From Gymnothorax reevesii (Eukaryota > Chordata > Actinopteri > Anguilliformes > Muraenidae), in contig CM056583.1 in assembly GCA_029721435.1 (NCBI GenBank), positions 70,178,120 to 70,242,119 of the forward strand: 64,000 nucleotides of DNA. The letters run 5' to 3'. Shown here in pieces: positions 58,901 through 64,000 of the stretch. The stretch's first letter is position 1. Every line of letters starts with the position of its first letter. The notes under the pieces are model-generated. The model was not told where the DNA came from, searched no databases, and saw only the letters and a list, made by a program, of their open reading frames with translations. A program made the position numbers and the translations under genes.

Positions 58901-61488
58901 TGAGCCAGTGAATTCACCAGAGTATGACTGTATATGTGTTTATTATGTCTGAGGTAGATGGCCTACCTGGACCGCTGCTTTAATAAAGCAATTATGTGTT
59001 TTTTCTGCAATAAATATTGTCCAAAAAAAATGCCATTTCAAACAAATGTTAGCTTGCAAGCTTTATATGCCGTGTTCAATGCTTTATCAGTGTTTAAGAT
59101 GTTTTCCACTATAAACAAATTATTTACGGTCATTTTAAAAATTATGTGGAGTTGATTTCTATTCTTCTCTCATAATCTGATGAACAAAAGGCTACAATGA
59201 AACAGAATTACTGAAAAATCTGAGATTTTTTTCAAATTGATTATTCTGATTTACATCCTTGTAAACCCACATTGAAGTGTAACATTTGACATTATCAGCA
59301 CATTTTGTCATGTTTCAAGCGAAATAAATGGCTAGCTGCCTTATCTGGGAAGTCTTTATTGTCTCCTCTAAGCTGGATCTTTCAGAAAGTGATTATAGGT
59401 GCAAATATGATTTTCCAATTGATTATTTCACTCTCGAACCCCATCCTGTCATTGCCATTGCCAGTTTGTTGAGATCCAGAGAAGCTCTTACCATAGAAAT
59501 GTGACATCACTCTTCAGAACTCAATTGGGGTTGATTTGGGTTTATTGGGCTCATTGTGACAAATGGCGGTGGTTCGAATCAGCAACTTCCTTTCACTGGC
59601 TAAACATGCTAGAGCTCCACTCCTGGGGTCCCGCAGATATGGTTGCCTTGATAGGCACCATGTGATCAAAGTCTAGTTTCCACCATACACAATTCTGGTT
59701 TGAATTCAATTGTCCTTTGGTACTTTCCTGGCTATGAATAAATGAACTTAATGTGGGCTTATTTTGGCTTTATTCATTATTCTTTGTAATTGTCCATCTG
59801 CCTTTTATGTTTTACATGTTTTAACTGTTTTCAAAATTGGCTCCAATGTGTCTAAAGATATTTCAGAAACATCAACGCGTCCGCCTAATGACAAGTTCAG
59901 ATTATTTTATTGACTGCATTTCAAAGAGTGCCGTACAGTGGCTGCAATGATACAGGATATGTGCACGTGCTCTGAGCATATCACCCCTGTTAGTTTGTTG
60001 TTGGCTTTCATTTCTGACCACACGTAAAGCAATTCTTGGATTCAAGCAATTCTTGGCATCTGTGCAACATCATTGGTTCTCCTGTTGCAGCCACACTTCT
60101 TGATCAGCAGCTGCTCATTTCTGGGTTGTTCTTTGAAATTTAATTGCTGAGGATGAGGTTTTGTTTTTTTTTTTGCATTAGGAAAATGCAATCCAAACCG
60201 TGCTTCAATTCGCTCTTTTTAATCATGTTGTAGGAATTTGGTTTTACTCTGCGCATAGAACTTAGTTTGAACTGTTCTAGGTTGTATGCGTGAAGTGTGC
60301 TATATTGTTTTGTGGAAATCTTTTGAATAATGCAGAGACCAGGAAGGAGACAAACTCCTTGGTTGAGTTTTCATGTTTCTGTTCTGCCATCCTGTCTGGC
60401 TGTGCTATCTCTTGGCGGGTTTGGAAATGTGGTTGTTGTTGCAGTGTGCCTCCATCTTCTGGTGTCTAAAAGTATTGCATGTAGGTGTACTTAAGTTCAC
60501 GATTATTATCCACGCCCGACGAGGCGCGTGAGTATACAGTTTAGCTCTGTGTGTCTGTATGTGTGTGTGTATGTGTGTGTGTGTGCGCGTCTGTCCGCGC
60601 GACAGCTCGGCCACCACTGAAGCTAGGGTGACCAAACTTTGTGGGGTAGATGATCCTAGGGTACCCTGTCCAAATTTGGATTTTGAGGTCGAAAGGTCAA
60701 GGTCGAAGGGTCAACAAGAGGTGTGGGTTAGCAACTCTATAGAGTGCGCATCATCTAGTTTGTTTTTTCCTGTAGGATCTCAAAGAAGTACAGCTGGGTA
60801 GAAGAACGCACATTACCAGAAAGGTTCCCAGTATGGGACTAGTCTAGTAAAAAGCAAGCTGGAGCACACAGAGCTCAGGACACAATCCACTTTAATAGAA
60901 CAGGGAGAGACTGACGTTTCGACGTGTCAGGACGTCTTTCTCAGAGTCAAATGAAAGTATACAAAGTACGCACCCTGCGGTATAAATACCCTCCCATTCA
61001 TTACCCATGATGCAATTGAAGTGCGCATGAATACAAAATGACAGAGTGATAGAGTCGGTATTAGACCAATTTAGGGAACACTAAACAGCAGTACAGCTGG
61101 GTATTCTTTGTCTTCTCTTTTAATAGCCTGTAATAATTTGCTGGCTTCGCATGTTGCTGCTATTGTCCAGATTAGACAAAGAATTCCAATACATCTCCCA
61201 TTTGAGACGTGATAAAATTATGCATTAACTGAGAAGCAGCTATTTGAAGCAGATTAAAGGCTCTGAGGTGCGAAGATCGGGGTACAGGTTAGTAATCCCC
61301 TTTTTCTCCGTACGCATTTCAGGAAACACGGATACGAGCCACTGAGAAAGAGCCCTTGAGCAAACTACAGAGCATCTCCATCTGCAACCACTATGGTGGA
61401 GAGGAGGTGACCCACACACTGGCCACAGACAGCCGTGAGGACACACAGCACTGGATGGAGGCCTTTTGGCAGCAGTTCTACGACATGA
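24042..61488 (+). CDS. rtkn: rtkn, rhotekin (ten in-frame coding exons; C terminus beyond window)
   Basis: Rhotekin is a cytoplasmic scaffold that binds GTP-loaded Rho through an HR1 motif and inhibits its GTP hydrolysis; it links Rho to septins and polarity. Exons: 24042-24113, 45882-46081, 48581-48642, 49703-49756, 54734-54851, 55000-55224, 55896-55990, 56648-56754, 56901-57029, 61323-61488. All have GT-AG boundaries and every junction keeps frame (1228 nt). Approximate domains: leader 1-24, HR1 25-90, anillin-homology/C2-like part 105-311, PH from about 315 to beyond 409. Human RTKN is about 550-563 residues, so roughly 140 C-terminal residues are missing. The leader ([12 protein letters not shown]) and SPILLPSP segment favour RTKN over RTKN2. 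Whether this is the a or b teleost paralogue is not resolved. Confidence 0.94.
24490..24835. repeat. Degenerate inverted minisatellite with a TTAGGG patch
   Basis: The left half repeats forms of CAGTTGGACCCCTGA (24552-24665). After GGGTTAGGGCTTGTTTAGGG and TTAGGGTC at 24676-24702, the right half repeats the complement, GGTCAGGGGTCCAACTGG (24733-24835). The unit is roughly 16-22 bp and irregular. The whole could fold into a long imperfect hairpin. The 90-aa minus frame over it is low-complexity. Confidence 0.75.
24836..28158. other. rtkn intron 1, no feature recognised
   Basis: Mostly single-copy-looking AT-rich DNA with A-runs at about 26258-26275 and 27735-27746. No conserved exon found. 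Confidence 0.5.
28159..28814. mobile_element. hAT-like non-autonomous element, copy 2 (656 bp)
   Basis: Same sequence and orientation as 20123-20774 from CAGGGACATGGGGTCAGGGT to GGCACGTCACTT. The flanking octamers CTGAAGAC (28151-28158) and CAGAAGAC (28815-28822) differ at one base. The differing flanks of the two copies define both ends. No ORF of significance. Confidence 0.82.
28823..31412. other. rtkn intron 1, no feature recognised
   Basis: No exon or named repeat; AT-rich, with short (TAA)n/(TAC)n stretches near 30885-30960. Confidence 0.45.
31413..31566. mobile_element. Diverged palindromic hAT-type MITE
   Basis: The left CTCCTGGAGTACTCCTGCCC is mirrored by GGCAGGGGTACTACAGGGG on the right, and the middle contains ACCACACCTGATTCAGCTGA, the usual core of a common fish MITE. 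The ends are eroded and no target duplication can be read. Confidence 0.6.
31567..32776. other. rtkn intron 1, no feature recognised
   Basis: Contains a G15 run at about 32306-32320 and an unsupported frame at 32105-32467. Confidence 0.45.
32777..33957 (-). mobile_element. Tc1-like transposon with both ends, inactive
   Basis: Left end CACAGATCAGCCATAACATT after TA 32775-32776; right end GTGGTCATAATGTTGTGGCT...GGGTGTG before TA 33958-33959, its approximate inverse. Antisense transposase blocks are readable throughout (for example GGCATGGACT, GGACCCAAGGT, TGCATCCTGGTGCCATG, CACCTTTCTATCAGAA). The protein-coding strand is minus, with only short frames (97-108 aa) and several breaks. A T15 run near 33080 replaces part of the coding region. 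The 1-791 remnant belongs to the same family. Confidence 0.82.
33960..34346 (+). promoter_or_regulatory. rtkn: Candidate internal promoter / 5' UTR of rtkn
   Basis: Sequence between the Tc1 end and the candidate exon at 34347 is repeat-free and relatively CG-containing (CGTTCGTCCGCAC, TCCGCGAGCTTTCTTCGCG). A promoter here is inferred only from the downstream ATG plus strong donor. Confidence 0.3.
34347..34370 (+). CDS. rtkn: Candidate alternative first coding exon of rtkn (MNIFKDDQ)
   Basis: ATG at 34347 opens eight codons followed by a consensus donor GTAAGT at 34371. The exon ends in phase 0, exactly what exon 2 (GAC at 45882) requires, so splicing would give MNIFKDDQ fused to DSDIQKK and the HR1 domain. 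Mammalian RTKN also uses several first exons that all join the same HR1 exon. I do not recognise this short leader, so it is a prediction from splice logic alone. Confidence 0.4.
37917..37980 (+). repeat. (TG)n microsatellite
   Basis: About 30 TG units with three interruptions (TA, CG, TC), followed by GAGAGAG. Confidence 0.95.
38740..38895. mobile_element. Small palindromic MITE
   Basis: CAAATCTGCAGCTTTTAA near 38752 and its complement TTAAAAGCTGCAGATTTG near 38855 form arms. They extend through ATAATCCCACAAATGTAATG and CATTACGTTTATGGGATTAT. The loop is under 40 bp. Confidence 0.8.
39141..41755 (-). mobile_element. Tc1-like transposon (outer), interrupted by a second Tc1
   Basis: Starts GTCAGGTTCATAAGTATTTG, the end of a distinct fish Tc1 family, continues through GAAGTCTGGGAACCATAGAC and ATTCTGCTGCTTTTGTCAGA, breaks at 39735, and resumes after 40937 with AACAGTTCCTGTCCTTTGCC. 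The minus frame 41223-40990 gives [20 protein letters not shown], with the first catalytic Asp of a Tc1 transposase. The end near 41755 (CCCTCAAATTAAAGTTGAAA) lacks most of the terminal repeat, where it abuts the foldback element at 41759. Inactive. Confidence 0.8.
39737..40936 (-). mobile_element. Tc1-like transposon (inner), truncated, inserted in the outer one
   Basis: Left end CTACCCCAATTTTGAAATAG, shared with 46473. The minus strand codes transposase fragments: 40622-40338 includes [20 protein letters not shown] followed by SDESKFEIL (first Asp) and [14 protein letters not shown]. More C-terminal coding sequence lies towards 39960. The transposase N-terminal end and right terminal repeat are missing after about 40936. 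Confidence 0.82.
41759..42316. mobile_element. Unassigned foldback DNA element (558 bp) with about 60-bp inverted ends
   Basis: CCTGACACTTGCACGATTTT on the left pairs with AAAATCATGCAAGGTGTCAG on the right. The similarity continues through the next 40 bp (left TGTCGCACTATACGTCGTGG; right TCATTGCCATGACGCATTCC). The interior is unusually rich in CG and in GCACG/CGTGC motifs. No transposase frame, no family I recognise, and no target duplication I could confirm. Confidence 0.65.
42317..43424. other. rtkn intron 1, no feature recognised
   Basis: T15 run near 42697-42711; otherwise plain AT-rich sequence. Confidence 0.45.
43425..43885 (-). mobile_element. Internally deleted Tc1-like remnant
   Basis: Antisense transposase C-terminal blocks (GGAACTGAGGAGACCAATCA, CATAATGCACCAAATTTTTC, CAATGGGTGACCTGTCTTGA) jump directly to the opposite end (TTGTCCCAACTTTTTTTGAA, TATTGCATTCTGTTTTTATT, ending GGAAATGGGTTTG). 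About two thirds of the gene is missing, as in a deletion derivative. Confidence 0.72.
43886..45881. other. End of rtkn intron 1, no feature recognised
   Basis: A 115-aa frame at 44945-45292 has no domain and no acceptor/donor fit with rtkn, and is taken as chance. Confidence 0.45.
45882..46081 (+). CDS. rtkn: rtkn exon 2 (HR1/REM Rho-binding domain)
   Basis: Acceptor CTTCTCAG, donor GTGAGT at 46082; 200 nt, enters phase 0, leaves phase 2. Translates to [20 protein letters not shown], then [20 protein letters not shown] and [19 protein letters not shown]. This is the antiparallel coiled coil contacting Rho. A minus-strand 110-aa frame over it is a shadow. Confidence 0.95.
46473..48058 (+). 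mobile_element. Tc1-like transposon with both ends in rtkn intron 2
   Basis: Left end CTACCCCAATTCCGGAATAG near TA 46471-46472 and right end CTATTTTGGAATTGGGGTTG before TA 48059-48060 are inverse copies. Inner arms such as AAATGCAATGACTTTCAGAT and ATTTGAAAGTCATTGCATTT also match. Same family as 39737-40936 and the best-preserved copy in the window. Confidence 0.9.
46834..47838 (+). pseudogene. Tc1-family transposase, nearly readable
   Basis: ATG at 46834 starts [16 protein letters not shown] then stops through an early frameshift. From 46857 a second frame of 254 codons covers the second HTH ([27 protein letters not shown]), [14 protein letters not shown] (first Asp), [12 protein letters not shown] and [11 protein letters not shown] (second Asp). 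It ends at a TGA (47619-47621) where relatives have Trp before [12 protein letters not shown]. The third acidic motif follows in frame after that stop, and further indels lie in the tail. A short deletion before 'VQQDN' shortens the loop. Not functional as it stands. Confidence 0.85.
48581..48642 (+). CDS. rtkn: rtkn exon 3
   Basis: Acceptor TGTTACAG, donor GTAAGC at 48643; 62 nt. Completes the split Arg codon and gives [21 protein letters not shown], the linker into the anillin-homology region. Confidence 0.93.
48643..49702. other. rtkn intron 3, no feature recognised
   Basis: (TG)n run at about 49638-49672; no repeat or exon otherwise. Confidence 0.5.
49703..49756 (+). CDS. rtkn: rtkn exon 4
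   Basis: Acceptor TTGTGCAG, donor GTGAGA at 49757; 54 nt. Encodes [18 protein letters not shown], nearly invariant among rhotekins. Phase 1 at both ends. Confidence 0.94.
49757..51840. other. rtkn intron 4, first part, no feature recognised
   Basis: AT-rich. The frames at 49910-50146 and 50559-50762 have no domain. Confidence 0.45.
52080..53110. mobile_element. Large foldback element, arms about 330 bp
   Basis: Left arm 52080-52412 and right arm 52775-53110 are inverse. Examples: CGAAAATGTGATTTTA against TAAAATCACATTTTCGGGG, GATGTTCGCATGATTTGTCT against AGACAAATCATGCGAACATC, TTTGTTCATTGGCACT against AGTGCCAATGAACAAA. The loop (52413-52774) has no transposase frame. Likely a non-autonomous DNA transposon; family not recognised. 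Confidence 0.75.
53172..53785. mobile_element. TIR element with 'CCATGTTTCCA' ends
   Basis: GCCATGTTTCCACCCCCACT on the left and AGTGGATGGAAACATTGCTA on the right form short imperfect inverted ends. Internal TTATGCGAATGAAG and 'GATGGAAAC' motifs resemble a frequent fish MITE type. Boundaries are approximate. Confidence 0.5.
53891..54733. other. End of rtkn intron 4 with a local direct repeat
   Basis: A segment at about 53908-54043 (AAGTCACATTTTCACACACT ... TTTTAGCACTGGGGTCT) recurs in diverged form at about 54443-54550 (AAGTCACATTTTCACACACC ... TTTTAGCACTAGGTCTT). No coding content. Confidence 0.55.
54734..54851 (+). CDS. rtkn: rtkn exon 5
   Basis: Acceptor TTCGACAG, donor GTAAGG at 54852; 118 nt. 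Encodes [20 protein letters not shown] and [19 protein letters not shown] of the anillin-homology region. Confidence 0.94.
55000..55224 (+). CDS. rtkn: rtkn exon 6
   Basis: Acceptor GCTAACAG, donor GTGAGT at 55225; 225 nt. Encodes [40 protein letters not shown] and [14 protein letters not shown]. The Ser-rich linker is a RTKN feature. The 122-136-aa minus frames over it are antisense shadows. Confidence 0.94.
55896..55990 (+). CDS. rtkn: rtkn exon 7
   Basis: Acceptor TGCCACAG, donor GTGAGC at 55991; 95 nt. Encodes [20 protein letters not shown] then [11 protein letters not shown], strongly conserved in rhotekins. Confidence 0.94.
56230..56400 (-). repeat. LINE/SINE 3'-tail-like fragment
   Basis: Read on minus, GTAAAGCACTTTGAGCTGC (about 56308-56290) then TGCTCTATAAATAAAGTTTA and an (ATT)n tail is the usual end of L2-like retroposons. 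No body is recognisable. Confidence 0.5.
56648..56754 (+). CDS. rtkn: rtkn exon 8
   Basis: Acceptor GGTCCAG, donor GTGAGT at 56755; 107 nt. Encodes [20 protein letters not shown] and [16 protein letters not shown], the end of the anillin-homology part. Confidence 0.94.
56901..57029 (+). CDS. rtkn: rtkn exon 9 (start of PH domain)
   Basis: Acceptor CATAACAG, donor GTCAGC at 57030; 129 nt, 43 codons, phase 0. Encodes [20 protein letters not shown] and [10 protein letters not shown], the first strands of the PH fold. Confidence 0.94.
57123..58795. mobile_element. AT-rich inverted-end element in rtkn intron 9
   Basis: Left GGGCCTCGTGCAGCAACAGT and, on the opposite strand, right GAAGCCTCATGCAAAAAAGC share GCCTC(G/A)TGCA. 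Further in, TTTTCTCTTATTTT on the left matches TTTTCTCCTATTTT on the right. GGGCGCTTTCACACCAGG at about 57401 looks like one end of a second, nested MITE. No transposase frame; superfamily undecided. Confidence 0.45.
58796..60489. other. rtkn intron 9, no feature recognised
   Basis: No exon or named repeat. Confidence 0.45.
60490..60775 (+). repeat. Probable dispersed repeat with internal (TG)n
   Basis: Contains CCCGACGAGGCGCGTGAGTA, a (TG)n run (60546-60590), then ACCAAACTTTGTGGGGTAGA and duplicated GGTCGAAAGGTCAAGG / GGTCGAAGGGTCAAC. The style is that of a dispersed repeat, but no second copy is in the window. Confidence 0.35.
60840..61080 (+). mobile_element. Possible retroelement end fragment
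   Basis: GACTGACGTTTCGACGTGTC followed by GTCTTTCTCAGAGTC resembles the 'acgtttcg ... ttctcag' ends of Penelope-like elements in fish. No reverse transcriptase is present. Low-confidence family call. Confidence 0.35.
61323..61488 (+). CDS. rtkn: rtkn exon 10 (end of PH domain; last rtkn exon in window)
   Basis: Acceptor GCATTTCAG, donor GTGAGT at 61489; 166 nt, leaving phase 1. Encodes [38 protein letters not shown] and [13 protein letters not shown], with the invariant Trp of the PH C-terminal helix. The following exon, expected to complete a Ser codon and begin QWK.CC, is outside the window. Confidence 0.94.
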
Positions 61489-62083
61489 GTGAGTAATCAT
61501 TCACTAGATTGAGAGTGGTGCAGGTCAGCTGAATCACCCCCAAACTAAAGTTATTCCTGTCTTTAAACCATGGGCTCTTCTGATCGGTGACACTCAGTAG
61601 ATTGCTCTATAATAGTCACAATTGCTGAGAATATTACTGTAGAATGTTTAATTGTGAGTTACAACCCTAGAAATGTAAGTTCTTGCCTGGCTAAAAAAGA
61701 TTGAGTTTTCATCTGGCCATATTGTGTTGTGTCCAAGCGTTATCAGCCTAGAAAATAAAACCACGGCCAAAAGCATAATCAACTGCTGGTTCAAATATTA
61801 TGATATTGAAACCAAAAGGAAAACTTCATGGATGTTTTCTGGGTAATTGTTTTGATCCAGACTAGGAATTACATGAAGAGGCAGAGTATGATGCAATTGT
61901 TGGGTTTATTGATAGTAATCAGGTTATGACTGTGAGGAATAGAGCTCATAGTAGAATGCACAGTTCAGTTCAGATGGTAGTGGGCTTGAGTGCTGCACAT
62001 ATCCGCACCTGACCAGCGATGTCCCGGGGCAGTGGCTTGGAGATTGTTCTCGGTAGAGCAGGACTGTCAGATGGCAGCTCTGG

Positions 62084-62253
62084 AGAGTGTAACAGGAACG
62101 CAGTTCCAATCCTGATGGCTGCTGGAGACTTGGGAGGTGTTCCTAATAAACTGGACAGAGTAACAGACTGAAAAGTGAGTAACAGGAACATGGTCTCAAT
62201 CCTGGAGGCCAGGAGGAAGGCTTGGGTGCTTGTTCCCATTAATAAGACTAGGA
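62084..62253 (+). repeat. Imperfect tandem duplication, unit about 90 bp
   Basis: GTAACAGGAACGCAGTTCCA and GTAACAGGAACATGGTCTCA begin two units that share AATCCTG(A/G), CTTGGG and GTTCC...AATAA in order. Possibly part of an old LTR element. Confidence 0.6.
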
Positions 62254-62667
62254 TGAGTGCTTCCATATTGAACTATCATAAACTGAAGATTAGGAATATA
62301 CTGGCTGGTGGTTTTTAAAGAGCATTTTGCAAGTGACAATCCAGCAATCTAAGCAATGGGTTATATATGCCACTCACAGGTAAGGGAATGGGGAACACAA
62401 ATGTATCACACCTGGCGGTGGGCATCAACCAATAAAAAGTGTTGGTATATCTGAAAGACACGTGAGCTACTGGATGGGAGGAGACACAAATGGAATTCAC
62501 TTGGGGACAGTGACAGTAATGTCTGTGCAAACATATTGCAAACAGTTTTGGAGGCATCAAATTTCCTTGTGTTCCTTGTTACTGTCATGTTTGGTTTTAC
62601 AAAAGTTACAGAACTTCCGTAATGGGTCTTTTGACCCATCTGTAGTTGAATTTATACTTCCAATATA

Positions 62668-64000
62668 CAGTGGGGGAAATAAGTATTTGACCCCTCGCTG
62701 ATTTTGCTGGTTTGCCCACTTACAAAGAATGCAACGATCTATAATTTTAATCGTATATACATTCTAACAGTGAGAGACAGAATCACAAAGAAAATTCCAG
62801 AAAATCACATCATATGAATTTATAGAAATTGATAACCATCTGATGATGAAAAATAAGTATTTGACCCCCTACCAAACAGCAAGTATTCTGGGTCCCACAA
62901 GCCAGTTAGTCTTTCTTTAAGACACACCCCCAATTCCAACTAATTATTTACATCAAATACACCTGCCTCACCTCATTACCTGTATAAAAGACACCTGTCC
63001 ACTCCCAAACAACCAAATTCCAACATCTCCACCTTGGGCAAGACCAAAGAGCTTTCTAAGGACATCAGGGACAAGATTGTTGACCTACACAAGGCTAGGA
63101 TGGGCTACAAGAGAATCGGAAAGCAACTTTGAGAGAAAAGATCAACTGTCGGTGCAGTTATCAGGAAACGGAAGAAGTACCACACTGCCACCAACCTCCC
63201 TCGGTCTGGGCCTCCATGCAAGGTCTCGCCTCGTGAGATGTCCCTGATCATGCGAACGGTGAGGAATCACAAGAGGGGAACGGGTTAATGAACTGAAGGC
63301 AGCTGGGACCACAGTTACAAAAGAAACAGTTGGTAACACACTACGCGGTCATGGATTGAAATCCTGCAGCGCATGCAAGGTCCACCTGCTCAAGAAGGCA
63401 CATGTACAGGCCAGCCTGAAGTTCGCCATTGACCACCTGGATGACTCAGAAGAGGCTTGGAAGAAGGTGATGTGGTCAGATGAGACCAAAATAGAACTTT
63501 TTGGGCTCAACTCAACTCGCCGTGTTTGGAGGGCAAAGAATACAGAGTACAACCCAAAGAACACCATCCCCACCGTCAAGCACAGTGGTGCTTTTCAGCC
63601 AAGGGGACGGCACAACTCCATTGCATTGAGGGGAGGATGGACGGGGCCATACACTGTGGAATTCTGGACCAACAGCTCCTTCCCTCAGTGAGAGAGCTGA
63701 ACATGGGTCGAGGATGGGTGTTTCAGCACGACAACTACCCTAAGCACACCGCCAAAGCAACAGAAGAGTGGCTGAAGAAGAAGTACATCAAGCGTCTAGA
63801 GTGGCTTAGCCAGTCTCCAGACCTGAATCCAATTGAAAGTGTTTGGAGGGAGCTTAAAATTCGGGTTGCAAGGCGACAGCCTCGGGACCTGAATGATTTG
63901 GTGGCTGTCTGCAGGGAGGAGTGGGCCAACATCCCTGCCAAAATGTGTACAAACCCTGTCAACAACCATAAAAATTGTTTGACATCTGTGCTGGCCAATA
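62668..64000 (+). mobile_element. Tc1-like transposon, right part beyond window
   Basis: Left end CAGTGGGGGAAATAAGTATT after TA 62666-62667 and the inner repeat AAATAAGTATTTGACCCC (about 62851) mark the terminal repeat of a well-known fish Tc1 family. The transposase follows on + and is still continuing at 64000. Confidence 0.9.
63034..64000 (+). pseudogene. Tc1-family transposase pseudogene (3' end outside window)
   Basis: The expected start codon is TTG (63034-63036) followed by [24 protein letters not shown] lies at 63130-63132 inside the first HTH, and further breaks occur near 63280 and 63600-63690. Later frames contain [15 protein letters not shown] (first Asp), [13 protein letters not shown] (second Asp) and [15 protein letters not shown] (third motif). 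Clearly dead. Confidence 0.85.

Noticed and set aside
1..64000. CRISPR array, bacterial-type operons, phage modules
   Set aside because: No regularly spaced repeats with unique spacers and no bacterial gene organisation; the window is vertebrate nuclear DNA.

Overview
The window looks like nuclear DNA of a teleost fish. It is AT-rich, its genes are split by GT-AG introns, and it is packed with DNA transposons (several Tc1/mariner families, hAT-like and other foldback elements), SINE-like repeats and a few LTR-element remnants. Two vertebrate genes are recognisable from translated exons, both on the + strand: the 3' end of smn1 (survival motor neuron) at 992-1266, and rhotekin (rtkn) from 24042 to 61488. 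The species cannot be named from what I see.

Layout: 1-1560 holds an eroded Tc1-like element in the last-but-one smn1 intron, then the last two smn1 coding exons and a 3' UTR. 1561-24041 is intergenic and almost entirely repeat-derived: a Tc1 fragment, two SINE-like copies, an ERV-like LTR with leader and a proline-type primer-binding site, two Tc1 elements with both ends, a hAT-type MITE with a perfect 8-bp target duplication, and a rearranged Ty3/gypsy remnant whose right LTR is split by another repeat that itself carries a 652-bp hAT-like insert. 24042-61488 is rtkn. Ten coding exons join in frame (1228 nt, about 409 codons): an N-terminal leader, an HR1/REM Rho-binding domain, an anillin-homology region and a PH domain. 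The C-terminal coding exon(s) lie beyond the window. Intron 1 (about 21.8 kb) contains a candidate alternative first exon at 34347-34370, a second copy of the hAT-like repeat, a Tc1-inside-Tc1 nest and a new-looking foldback element. Later introns hold a nearly readable Tc1 transposase, a large inverted repeat near 52-53 kb and a long AT-rich inverted-end element at 57-58.8 kb. The last 1.3 kb is a Tc1 element that runs off the end.

The two genes have no obvious functional link: SMN assembles snRNPs and rhotekin is a Rho-GTPase effector. I found no tRNA, rRNA or CRISPR array, and no new multi-gene system. The most interesting material is the nested transposon stratigraphy, several foldback elements I cannot assign to a named family, and possible alternative promoter use in rtkn. 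All transposon and repeat calls rest on reading the sequence by eye and on remembered family resemblance; no database search was run.
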